From: Pseudomonas sp. Bout1
GTDB taxonomy: Bacteria; Pseudomonadota; Gammaproteobacteria; Pseudomonadales; Pseudomonadaceae
NCBI RefSeq assembly: GCF_034314165.1
Contig: NZ_JAVIWK010000001.1
Coordinates: 3,735,001 to 3,799,000 of the forward strand
Length of the DNA: 64,000 bases
Direction: 5' to 3'
Positions 15,981-24,214 of the stretch are shown here, one piece after another. The notes below the pieces were generated by a model. That model was not told the DNA's origin and searched no databases. It worked only from the letters and a program-made list of their open reading frames with translations. How positions within the stretch are numbered: position 1 is the stretch's first letter; every line of letters begins with the position of its first letter. Position numbers and translations under genes: made by a program.

Positions 15981-17522
15981 TCAGGCTTTTGCCTTGGGCA
16001 TCTGCGAAACCAGCGACAAATTGACGTCCATGCCTTCAACCTGGAAGTGCGGTATCGCGTACAGCTTGACGCGGAAGAAGCCGGGGTTATCGTCGATGTC
16101 TTCTACCGTCACCTTGGCGTCGCGCAGCGGGTGGGAGGCTTGCAGGTCATCACCCGGATCGGTCATTTCGGTGACGAGCCCGCCCACCCACTTGTTCAGC
16201 TCCAGCTCCAGTAAACGCCGGTCCTTGGTCGTCCCGATGTTTTCGCGCTGGATCAGCTTCAGGTAGTGGGCGATACGCGACAGCAGGAAGATGTAAGGCA
16301 GGCGCGCATTGATTCGGCTGTTGGCGGTTGCATCAGCGGTGTCATACAGCGCCGGTTTTTGCGCCGAGTTCGCCGAGAAGAAACACGCGTAGTCGCGATT
16401 TTTGTAGTACGACAGCGGGATGAAACCGAGATTGGCGAATTCGAACTCGCGGGTTTCCGGGATCATCACTTCAGAAGGGATTTTTACCTGATTACCAGTG
16501 CCCAGGTCGTACAGGTGAATCGGCAGTTCAGTCACCGCGCCACCCGATTGCGGGCCGCGGATCTGCACGCACCAACCATTGGTGATAAAACTTTTCACCA
16601 TGTTTGCGGCGAAGGCGAACGAAGCGTTGGTCCACAGGTATTTTTCGTGGTCGGGGCCCTTCACGCTTTCAATGTAATTGAAGCTGCGGACCGGCACGGT
16701 ATCCGGACCATAAGGCAGGCGCCCCAATACCCGGGGCATCAGCAAGCCGATATAACGGGAGTCGTCGCTCTCGCGGAACGCCTTCCACTTAATGTACTCG
16801 GCACGATCAAAGTAATTGCCGATATCCTTGATGGCGGCGACCTCTTCCATCGAACTCTTGCCAAAAAAAGCCGGCCCAACCGAGCCAATAAACGGCATGT
16901 GGGCTGCTGCGGCCACTTTGGAAATATTGCGTAAAAGGGCAATATCCTGTGGGCTGCGGCTGAATTCATAGTTCGAAATGGCTGCCGCAATCGGCTCCCC
17001 ACCAGGGGTGTCGTACTCCTGGGTGTAGGTGTGCAAATACAGGCCGCTTTGAGCGATTTCGGGCGAATCCTCGAAGTCTTGTACCAGGTGATCCTTGCTG
17101 ATATCCAGCAATTCGATGCGCACATTCTGGCGAAAATCGGTCTGATCTATCAGCGACTTCACGCCACGCCAAGTTGACTCTACGCGTTGAAAATCAGGGT
17201 GGTGCATCACCGCGTCCAGTTGGCGGCTGATTTGAGCATCCAGGGAGGCAATGTGTTCGTCCAGCAGCACTTTATCCAGGCGCTCCACTTTATGCGAAGA
17301 CTGCTTGAGCAAACCAAGGAACACACTAACGGCCGCCGTGACCCGCTCATCTGTAGAGGCTTCGGACAAAGCTTCCGGATTTTGAAAGGCCTCAATTCCA
17401 CCCAACTCCGTCACCGGGTTAAGGTTGATTTTCGCGAACAAGTTTCCATAAACGCTTTGATTGCTGCCCGCATGATAGGTATTAGCCAGCAACGGATCTT
17501 GGGATGATTGCTCTAGAGACAT
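15981..17522 (-). CDS. tssC: T6SS contractile sheath large subunit TssC (VipB)
   Basis: A 513-residue sheath protein that copolymerises with TssB. Recognised segments include WRGVKSLID, the EFSRSPQDIALL region, FIGSVGPAFFG, and the conserved C-terminal ARLPYIFLLSRIAHYLKLIQRENIG. AAGGAAG lies 8 bases before the ATG. It sits 35 bp downstream of tssB, the usual order. Confidence 0.96.
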   Translation of the reverse strand: MSLEQSSQDPLLANTYHAGSNQSVYGNLFAKINLNPVTELGGIEAFQNPEALSEASTDERVTAAVSVFLGLLKQSSHKVERLDKVLLDEHIASLDAQISRQLDAVMHHPDFQRVESTWRGVKSLIDQTDFRQNVRIELLDISKDHLVQDFEDSPEIAQSGLYLHTYTQEYDTPGGEPIAAAISNYEFSRSPQDIALLRNISKVAAAAHMPFIGSVGPAFFGKSSMEEVAAIKDIGNYFDRAEYIKWKAFRESDDSRYIGLLMPRVLGRLPYGPDTVPVRSFNYIESVKGPDHEKYLWTNASFAFAANMVKSFITNGWCVQIRGPQSGGAVTELPIHLYDLGTGNQVKIPSEVMIPETREFEFANLGFIPLSYYKNRDYACFFSANSAQKPALYDTADATANSRINARLPYIFLLSRIAHYLKLIQRENIGTTKDRRLLELELNKWVGGLVTEMTDPGDDLQASHPLRDAKVTVEDIDDNPGFFRVKLYAIPHFQVEGMDVNLSLVSQMPKAKA

Positions 17523-17557
17523 GATGTGTAACTTCCTTATTTAAGAGACGAGGACAA

Positions 17558-18061
17558 TTAACGATCTTCTTGGGGGGCCAGGGCAGCCAATTCAGCTCGC
17601 AGCTCGTCGCTCAGTGCGTCATCCTTTAAAATGCGTTCCAGCTCATGACGAAAGGTGGCGTTATCCAGGAGATTGGACTTGAGGTCGCGCAGCAGATTGC
17701 GCATCGCCAGCAGGGCTCGCAGCTGCGGGATCTGGCGGGCAACCTGCTCAGGTTCAAAATCTTTGATGCTCTGGAAGTTCAGCTCGACGTACGTGTCGGA
17801 CGCATCGTCGGACAAGGTGTCATCGACTGCGAACTTCAGACTAGGCGAGAACTCACCCAATACGCTGTCAAAGTTGTTTTTATTAATGTCGACCTTGCCG
17901 CGCTCAGAAAGCGAGCGTTGCTCTTTGCCATTGCTATAGTCACCCATCACCATGAGTTTCAGCGGTAACTCGACCTTCTTTTGAGCGCCGCCAGTATGCA
18001 GGTCAAGCTTGATATTGACGCGGGCCTTGGGCACCTCGTTCTGAAAACTATTTGTAGCCAT
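17558..18061 (-). CDS. tssB: T6SS contractile sheath small subunit TssB (VipA)
   Basis: A 167-residue protein, first gene of the operon. It has the TssB signature: PKARVNIKLDL, LKLMVMGDYSNG and the later QIPQLRALLAMRNLLRDLKSNL. A strong GGGAGAGG precedes the ATG. The promoter of the whole operon should lie in the AT-richer 460 bp upstream. Confidence 0.95.
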   Translation of the reverse strand: MATNSFQNEVPKARVNIKLDLHTGGAQKKVELPLKLMVMGDYSNGKEQRSLSERGKVDINKNNFDSVLGEFSPSLKFAVDDTLSDDASDTYVELNFQSIKDFEPEQVARQIPQLRALLAMRNLLRDLKSNLLDNATFRHELERILKDDALSDELRAELAALAPQEDR

Positions 18062-18525
18062 AACCTCTCCCTTCCAGACAACTTAGCGACAGTCAGTGCC
18101 GGCGCAAAATCAAGACTGGAATTTACACATCCTGTTGATTCGATAAACGGCCGACCAACGGAGTACATAAATTCCTTTTTAGAAATCATGAATGCGTTTT
18201 CATGAATCGCATTCAGTTCCATCACTACTAGAATGAATTATTTCAAATGTTGTTTACCAGCCCCAACATGACGTCAGGGAACTTTCACCGATGTACTTGG
18301 GAACTTTCCTACATTCAACTTTTATGCAAATAGATAAGGCGTCCTGCTGATCAGCGAGGTGGTTTCCGGCGAGGCCCGAGGTCAGCTGCGATGTTCAGCA
18401 CCCTGATCGAGGCCAATCGCAGGCTTTGTGCGTCGAACCATCGATTGAAATATTGACGCTAAATCCATTGGCACGACCGCCCCCCCCTGCGGTCAATCAC
18501 AAATACCTGCCAAGGAATTTTTGCC
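18062..18525. promoter_or_regulatory. Intergenic control region between tssB and topoisomerase IB
   Basis: This 464-bp stretch separates divergent genes and has no supported gene. The part at 18100-18340 is AT-rich compared with its surroundings. It holds a direct repeat, GGGAACTTTC at 18277-18286 and 18299-18308, spaced 22 bp (two helical turns), which could be a regulator site for the T6SS operon. I saw no clear sigma-54 site (GG-N10-GC with TTGC) in either direction. AAGGAA near 18510 belongs to the topoisomerase gene. Confidence 0.45.
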
Positions 18526-19554
18526 ATGCCCGATCCTGCGTTGCTTGCCGACCTGCCCCGCGACCTGCATTACGTCGACGACACCCAGCCTGGCCTCTCG
18601 CGAAAAAAGTTGCGGGGTAAATTCCAGTACTTCAAGGCCGATGGCACGCGCATCACTGATGCCGACGAAATCAAACGCATCAACGCCCTTGCGGTGCCGC
18701 CCGCCTACACCGATGTGTGGATCTGCGCCGACCCGCGCGGCCATCTGCAGGCCACCGGGCGCGATGCTCGAGGGCGCAAGCAGTACCGCTACCACCCACG
18801 CTGGCGCGAGGTGCGTGACACCGACAAATACTCCCGGTTGCAACAGTTCGGCAGCGCGTTGCCCAAGTTACGCAAGCAACTGGAAGCGCAGCTCGCCGCA
18901 CCAGGGTTCAATCGGGAAAAGGTCCTGGCCACCGTGGTGCTGCTGCTCGATGCCACGCTGATCCGCGTCGGCAACACTCAATACGCGCGGGACAATCGGT
19001 CCTACGGCCTGACGACCCTGCGTACTCGCCATGTGGACATCAAGGGCAGCGAGATCCTGTTCCAGTTTCGCGGCAAGAGTGGCATCGAACATCAGATCAC
19101 CGTCAAGGACCGCCGCCTGGCCTCGGTGATCAAGCGCTGCCTGGAGCTGCCGGGGCAGAACCTGTTCCAGTACCTGGACGAGAATGGCGAGCGGCATACG
19201 GTCAGCTCGACCGATGTGAATGCCTACCTGCATACCCTGACCGGCGCGGATTTTACCGCCAAGGATTACCGCACCTGGGCCGGCAGTGCCTTGGCGCTGG
19301 CGGTATTGCGCGAGCTTGAGTGGCAGCCGGAGTCCGACGCCAAGAAGCATGTGGTGGAGATGGTCAAGAACGTCGCCAAGCAGTTGGGCAACACCCCGGC
19401 GGTATGCCGCAAGTGCTATATCCACCCGGCGGTGCTGGAGCATTTCAGCCTGGGCGAGCTGGCGAAACTGCCCAAGCCACGGGTGCGCAAGGGCTTGAAA
19501 ACCGAGGAAGTCGGCCTGGCGATGTTTCTGGAGCAACTGGCCGAGCGCTTGTAG
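18526..19554 (+). CDS. DNA topoisomerase IB
   Basis: A 342-residue poxvirus/bacterial-type IB topoisomerase that relaxes supercoils through a 3'-phosphotyrosine. The N-terminal domain contains KLRGKFQYFKADGTRI and PPAYTDVWICAD; the catalytic domain has LIRVGNTQYARDNRSYGLTTLR and the helix with FTAKDYRTWAGS, where the active-site Tyr is expected. It is of usual bacterial length and has AAGGAA upstream. It stands alone. Confidence 0.93.
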   Translation: MPDPALLADLPRDLHYVDDTQPGLSRKKLRGKFQYFKADGTRITDADEIKRINALAVPPAYTDVWICADPRGHLQATGRDARGRKQYRYHPRWREVRDTDKYSRLQQFGSALPKLRKQLEAQLAAPGFNREKVLATVVLLLDATLIRVGNTQYARDNRSYGLTTLRTRHVDIKGSEILFQFRGKSGIEHQITVKDRRLASVIKRCLELPGQNLFQYLDENGERHTVSSTDVNAYLHTLTGADFTAKDYRTWAGSALALAVLRELEWQPESDAKKHVVEMVKNVAKQLGNTPAVCRKCYIHPAVLEHFSLGELAKLPKPRVRKGLKTEEVGLAMFLEQLAERL

Positions 19555-19698
19555 GAAAAATTCAAAATGCGTTACCCTGCCCGTCCTTTCTGATCCCGGG
19601 ATGACCGCTGACGTGAACCACTAAGCCTTCCAACATGTAAACGCAACGAGCCGCCTGGCGCGCTTGTTGGCTTGTGCCACATTGTTTTGGAGGTGCTG

Positions 19699-21333
19699 AT
19701 GACTGACGTCAAACGGCTGCCCGTATTCGCTTCCCTGCAACATGTATGTTTCCAGTTCGCCAATGGCGAAACCTTGCTGGACGACCTGAACCTGTCTTTC
19801 GACCGCACGCCCACCGGGATTGTGGGGCGTAATGGCGCGGGCAAAAGCGTGCTCGCGCAATTGATCGCCGGCAGGCAAGTGCCGTCTTCCGGCACGCTTG
19901 AGACCTGCGCCAGATTGGCTTACGTCCCGCAGGCCTTGAGCCTTTTTCCCGGCCAAACGGTCGCGCAAACCACTGGGGCCGCTGAGGTACTGGCCGCCCT
20001 GGAACGCCTGTCCCGTGGTGACGCCCACGCCGCCGACCTGGAATTGATTGATGACCGCTGGGATCTGGCCGGGCGCCTGCGCAAGGCATTGGACGCGGCT
20101 GGCTTGCCTGAGGTCGGCTTCGACGACCACGCGGATCAGTTGAGTGGCGGCCAATTGGCGCGCCTGGCGGTGATCGGTGCGCTGCTGGCCAACCCACATT
20201 TGCTGATTCTCGATGAGCCCACCAATCACCTCGACGACCAAGGCCGCGCCTGGCTGCTGGGCATCCTGGGTGATTGGCGCGGCGGGTTGATAGTGGTCAG
20301 CCATGACCGCCAGCTACTCAACCGCATGCAGCGGATCATCGAGTTGTCGCCCTTGGGCGCCAAGGTCTACGGCGGTAACTATGAAGCGTTCAATGCCCAG
20401 CGTGAAACCGAACAACACGCCGCCCAGGCCACCCTCGAATACGCACGCCTTGAGCGCAGCCGTGAACGCAAGCGCCTGAAACACAGCAACGATGACACTC
20501 AGCGCCATGCCGCCCGTTCGCGCAAACATGCCGAAACAGCGAATGTCGACCGCTTCACCAAGGCACGCTGGAAAGGCGCCGCCACCGAAATCACCGGCAC
20601 CGTGCACGGCACGCACCAGCACTATAAGGCCGAGCTGGATGAGCGCGTGCGCAATGCCTACGCGCAGGTGGTGGATGAAACCCCGACGTTGCTGGCATTA
20701 CCCGGCACTGCGCTGCCCTGCGGTCGACAGGTATTGACCCTGGCGCATGCACAATTGCCCTGGTTGGATCCGCACCTGCCCAGCACCTTCTTAAGTGCCA
20801 CGCTTGTGGGCCCGATGCGGGTGGCGGTGCAAGGGCCGAACGGTTGCGGCAAATCCACCTTGCTCAAGCTGCTGGCAGGTCAGTTGCAGCCAGTCAGCGG
20901 CGACTGCACCGTGCATGTAACAACGGCCTATATCGACCAGCACCTGGCGCTGATGAACGACCAGCACTCGATTGTCGACCAGCTCAACCTGCTCGATACC
21001 CCCCTGGCCGAGGGTGAGCTGCGTATGCGCCTGGCCTTGTTGCAACTGGACGCCTGGCGAGTCACGCAACCCGTGGCGCGGTTAAGCGGCGGCGAACGCC
21101 TGAAGGCCGCCATGGCGATTGCCCTGTGGCGCAAAACGCCGGCGCAGTTGTTGCTGTTGGACGAACCGACCAATCATCTGGACATGCAATCGGTGATCGC
21201 CTTTGAGCAAGCATTGCAGGGATTTACTGGGGCGATGATCGCGGTGTCCCACGATGCGGCGTTTCTCGCCGCACTCAGGCCCACCCACACCCTCACATGG
21301 CATACAGAGGGCTGGCGTCTGGAGCCTGAGTGA
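19699..21333 (+). CDS. ABC-F family ATPase
   Basis: A 544-residue protein with two fused ATP-binding domains and no membrane segment, as in ribosome-acting ABC-F proteins. Domain 1 has GRNGAGKS, LSGGQLARLA and [13 protein letters not shown]; domain 2 has GPNGCGKST, LSGGERLKAA and [13 protein letters not shown] charged linker rich in Arg and Lys lies between them. The ATG at 19699 has GGAGGT upstream. It is a different subfamily from the YbiT gene at 52557; its substrate role is unknown. Confidence 0.9.
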   Translation: MTDVKRLPVFASLQHVCFQFANGETLLDDLNLSFDRTPTGIVGRNGAGKSVLAQLIAGRQVPSSGTLETCARLAYVPQALSLFPGQTVAQTTGAAEVLAALERLSRGDAHAADLELIDDRWDLAGRLRKALDAAGLPEVGFDDHADQLSGGQLARLAVIGALLANPHLLILDEPTNHLDDQGRAWLLGILGDWRGGLIVVSHDRQLLNRMQRIIELSPLGAKVYGGNYEAFNAQRETEQHAAQATLEYARLERSRERKRLKHSNDDTQRHAARSRKHAETANVDRFTKARWKGAATEITGTVHGTHQHYKAELDERVRNAYAQVVDETPTLLALPGTALPCGRQVLTLAHAQLPWLDPHLPSTFLSATLVGPMRVAVQGPNGCGKSTLLKLLAGQLQPVSGDCTVHVTTAYIDQHLALMNDQHSIVDQLNLLDTPLAEGELRMRLALLQLDAWRVTQPVARLSGGERLKAAMAIALWRKTPAQLLLLDEPTNHLDMQSVIAFEQALQGFTGAMIAVSHDAAFLAALRPTHTLTWHTEGWRLEPE

Positions 21334-21415
21334 TCGGCATGCGCCAGGTCATTGCAGCCGGATGCAAAGCGCCCTACGGTAGTGGCCGGACAATCTCACC
21401 GAGGAACCCGGCCCC

Positions 21416-22120
21416 ATGCTGCCATCATCCTTGAAGCCCTACACCAACGCCGCCTTGCTACATCGCCACAAATGGCGCGGGCGTGTCGGGTTGATGCTGG
21501 TGGCCAGCCTTTCGGTGCTGGCGGGAATGACCGATGCTATCGGCTTCATGGCCAGCGGGGATTTTGTCTCGTTCATGAGCGGCAACACGACGCGCCTCGC
21601 CGTGGCGATCAGCGAAGGCGACCTGGGCCTGACCGGTCGATTAACCCTGTTGGTGGCCACGTTTGTCGCCGGTAACGCGTTGGGGGTGATGGTCAGCCGC
21701 ATCAGCCGGCGCCACGCCTTGCCGTTGTTGCTGTGCATCGCCACCCTGCTGTGCGGGGCAGCCGCCTGGCCGTTTGCCGACCAGTTGCCCGCGCTGCTGG
21801 CAGCGATCATTGCCATGGGCATGCTCAATGCCGCCGTCGAAGAGGTGAACGGATTACCGGTGGGGCTGACCTACGTCACCGGGGCGTTGTCACGTTTTGG
21901 TCGCGGGCTGGGCCGCTGGATGCTGGGCGAACAGCGCAATGGCTGGCGCGTGCAACTGATCCCCTGGGGCGGGATGTTTGCCGGGGCAGTGATCGGTGCC
22001 CTGCTGGAACATCATATGGGGATTCGTGCGCTGCTGGTCAGCGGTGTGCTGTCGGCACTCTTGGGGCTGGTATCGCTGAAAATTCCACGGCGCTGGCACC
22101 TGGGGTACATGCCACGCTGA
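21416..22120 (+). CDS. YoaK/DUF1275 family membrane protein
   Basis: A 234-residue integral membrane protein with about six hydrophobic helices. The segment GMTDAIGFMASGDFVSFMSGNTTRLA is the conserved DUF1275 signature, and a second motif, NGLPVGLTYVTGAL, follows. The function of the family is not established. GAGGAA lies upstream of the ATG. No operon partner is evident. Confidence 0.87.
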   Translation: MLPSSLKPYTNAALLHRHKWRGRVGLMLVASLSVLAGMTDAIGFMASGDFVSFMSGNTTRLAVAISEGDLGLTGRLTLLVATFVAGNALGVMVSRISRRHALPLLLCIATLLCGAAAWPFADQLPALLAAIIAMGMLNAAVEEVNGLPVGLTYVTGALSRFGRGLGRWMLGEQRNGWRVQLIPWGGMFAGAVIGALLEHHMGIRALLVSGVLSALLGLVSLKIPRRWHLGYMPR

Positions 22121-22258
22121 AAAAGCTGCCCGCCCGACGTTCTGGCCTCGACGTCCGTGTACTGGTAAAGAGCCATCACGCCGGGCGAGCGGGTGCATGA
22201 TAAAACAATGCTCCCGGGCTGTCCGCAGGGCATTTCTGAAAAAAACTAACGTATTGCC

Positions 22259-22612
22259 TTACAAGCAGGTAGCCAGCACGGCGAGACGGCGCTTGGCCGG
22301 GTAGTCATCCTGGGCGGCGTAATAGCTGGCGGTGGCGCCTGCGCCGGCACTGCGCACATCGACAAAGTAATCGCCGGCCGTGGTGTAGATGGTAAAACCA
22401 CCGGCCTGTGCAGGCTCCATGAAGCCACCGGCATCCACGCCAAACACCGCTTCGTCCTGCCAGCCGAACTGCACGCATTGGGCAACGACCAGCGGAGCCT
22501 TGTCCGAGGCCAAAGTTTTGTAGGGCGTACCGGTACGCGCCTCTTTCATCTTCGAACCCGCGCAACCGGCCAGCGATGCCAGTACCAGAGCGCCAATTAC
22601 CACCATCCGCAT
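22259..22612 (-). CDS. Small putative lipoprotein
   Basis: A 117-residue protein with a short signal peptide and lipobox LAGC, so it is probably lipid-modified and in the envelope. AAGGAAG precedes the ATG at 22612; an upstream in-frame start would bury the signal peptide. The mature part contains a beta-rich region (GGFTIYTTAGDYFVDVRS). I do not recognise a named family. Confidence 0.7.
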   Translation of the reverse strand: MRMVVIGALVLASLAGCAGSKMKEARTGTPYKTLASDKAPLVVAQCVQFGWQDEAVFGVDAGGFMEPAQAGGFTIYTTAGDYFVDVRSAGAGATASYYAAQDDYPAKRRLAVLATCL

Positions 22613-22720
22613 ACCGTAGCTTCCTTGGAAAAAACGCGACTGTACCATTAGCAGGCGACACCGAATGATTATTGCGTCACCCTGCGCCTACTTACAAACC
22701 CGCTTTTAACCGGAAACCCC

Positions 22721-22981
22721 ATGACACCCAACGCCGAGCGCTACAACCCCACCACCGACTACGCCGACAAGCTGATCAGCCGCATCGGCCAGACGCCTTC
22801 GTGGATCGCCAAACGCATCGGCGTGACCGACAAGCGCATCCGCTACATCCTCGATGGCGAGCGCACCGTCAAAGGCGAAAGCACACCCATCCAGATGACC
22901 TACACCGAGCAGTTTGCCCTGGAATGCCTGGCAGCCGAGGCGAAGGCCAACAAGAAACCTGCCGCTCCAGTTGCCGAATAG
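22721..22981 (+). CDS. Small protein with a helix-turn-helix-like segment
   Basis: An 86-residue protein. The segment SWIAKRIGVTDKRIRYILDG has the spacing of a Cro/phage-type helix-turn-helix, so DNA binding is plausible. The C-terminus is Ala/Lys-rich. A rho-independent terminator follows about 90 bp downstream. The function is unknown. Confidence 0.65.
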   Translation: MTPNAERYNPTTDYADKLISRIGQTPSWIAKRIGVTDKRIRYILDGERTVKGESTPIQMTYTEQFALECLAAEAKANKKPAAPVAE

Positions 22982-23068
22982 CTGACAAATTCATGAACTT
23001 TGTTTCACTGTGAAGGGAAACCCCGCCGCCTATAGTCGCCAGGCTCATTTTTAAGAAGTCTCCCTTCT

Positions 23069-23096
23069 AGCCCGCCCTCCCGCGGGCTTTTTTTTT
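23069..23096 (+). terminator. Rho-independent terminator
   Basis: The stem AGCCCGC/GCGGGCT is followed by nine T residues on the plus strand. It ends the transcript from the small gene at 22721-22981. On the minus strand there is no U-run, so it does not serve azlD. Confidence 0.85.
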
Positions 23097-23105
23097 GCCG
23101 GCTTT

Positions 23106-23417
23106 TCAGAGCAGCCAGCGAAACAAATAGAACAGCGCCATGCTCAACAGCACGGTGATCAGCACGCTGCGGGTCCAGAACATCAGCGCCACCGCGCTTA
23201 TCCCGGCCAGCAGGTAGGGGTTGCTCACGCTCAGGTTGAGTGTGTGGTCGGCGAGGAAAATGATCGGGCCGCAGATAGCGGTGAGCATTCCCGGCACGGC
23301 AAACCCCAGGAACTCCCGCGCCCCGCGATTGAGGCGTACCGGCAAGCGTGGCTCGATAAACAGGTAGCGGTTGAGAAACACGATAAGGCCCATGCCAAAA
23401 ATCATCACGAAGATCAT
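23106..23417 (-). CDS. azlD: AzlD family branched-chain amino acid transport subunit
   Basis: A 103-residue protein with about four membrane helices and the AzlD features GAREFLGFAVPGMLTAI and NPYLLAGISAVALMFW. Its ATG overlaps the azlC stop (TGATG). AzlCD pairs export branched-chain amino acids or related compounds. A longer frame upstream lies inside azlC and is not used. Confidence 0.9.
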   Translation of the reverse strand: MIFVMIFGMGLIVFLNRYLFIEPRLPVRLNRGAREFLGFAVPGMLTAICGPIIFLADHTLNLSVSNPYLLAGISAVALMFWTRSVLITVLLSMALFYLFRWLL

Positions 23418-24124
23418 CACTGCCCTACTCCCAGACGCTTGCAGGCAAACCCGGCGCTCATCCCCAGTACCCCGGACACCACTACCGCCGACTCCCAGTG
23501 CAGGTAGCTCAGGCACACCGAGCACAGCAACGACACGGCAACACAAACGATGGTGGGCACGTCGCGTACCACGGGGGTGATCAGGGCGATGAAGGTCGCG
23601 GCAATCGAGAACTCCAGGCCCAACTGGTCCAGCCCGGGAATGCTTTTACCGAGCACGATGCCCGCGAAGGTGAACACGTTCCAGATGATATAGAAGGTCA
23701 GGCCGACGCCCAGGGCGTACCAGCGGTTGAAGGTCTGGCGGTCATACTGGCTGACCAGGGCAAAGAACTCGTCGGTCAACAGGAAGCCCAGGCTCATGCG
23801 CCAGCGGGCCTTGAGAGGCGACAGCGTGGGGCGCATGTGCATCCCATAGAGCAAATGCTGGGAGGTCAGCAGCAAGGTGGTCAGCAGGATGGAGATCAGG
23901 CTCGCGCCGCTCTTGACCATGCCGATGGCCACCAGTTGCGCAGCACCGGCAAACACGATGGCCGACAACCCCTGGGCTTGCAGCGGGCTCAATTGTGCAT
24001 CGATTGCAGTGGAACCGGCCAGCAGCCCCCAGGGCGCACAGGCCAGGGACAACGGAATGATGGCAATCGCGCCACGGGAAAAGGCGTTCAGGGGCAGAGC
24101 GTTAGGCATACACAACAGGCTCAT
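23417..24124 (-). CDS. azlC: AzlC family branched-chain amino acid exporter large subunit
   Basis: A 235-residue membrane protein with AzlC signatures: SLACAPWGLLAGSTA, GLSAIVFAGAAQLVAIGM, and LLTSQHLLYGMHMRP. It forms the exporter with the overlapping azlD. Two starts are possible (24124 and 24109); neither has a convincing ribosome site, so the start is uncertain. Confidence 0.9.
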   Translation of the reverse strand: MSLLCMPNALPLNAFSRGAIAIIPLSLACAPWGLLAGSTAIDAQLSPLQAQGLSAIVFAGAAQLVAIGMVKSGASLISILLTTLLLTSQHLLYGMHMRPTLSPLKARWRMSLGFLLTDEFFALVSQYDRQTFNRWYALGVGLTFYIIWNVFTFAGIVLGKSIPGLDQLGLEFSIAATFIALITPVVRDVPTIVCVAVSLLCSVCLSYLHWESAVVVSGVLGMSAGFACKRLGVGQ

Positions 24125-24214
24125 CGACGGTCAGTCGACAAGCATGCCAGCGCGTTCAGGCGTTGTCTTGAATGATCGTGCTGGCATGGCCTGCACCGCA
24201 GAATAAGCGGGTGC

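Noticed and set aside
18478..18500. A TGGCAC-like sequence near the topoisomerase gene considered as a sigma-54 promoter
   Set aside because: The downstream element (TTGC at the correct spacing) is missing; the stretch is a C-run.
22982..23096. A possible small RNA between 22982 and the terminator
   Set aside because: A TATAGT box is present, but the only TTGTTT lies 25 bp upstream of it, too far; the terminator is explained by the preceding gene.
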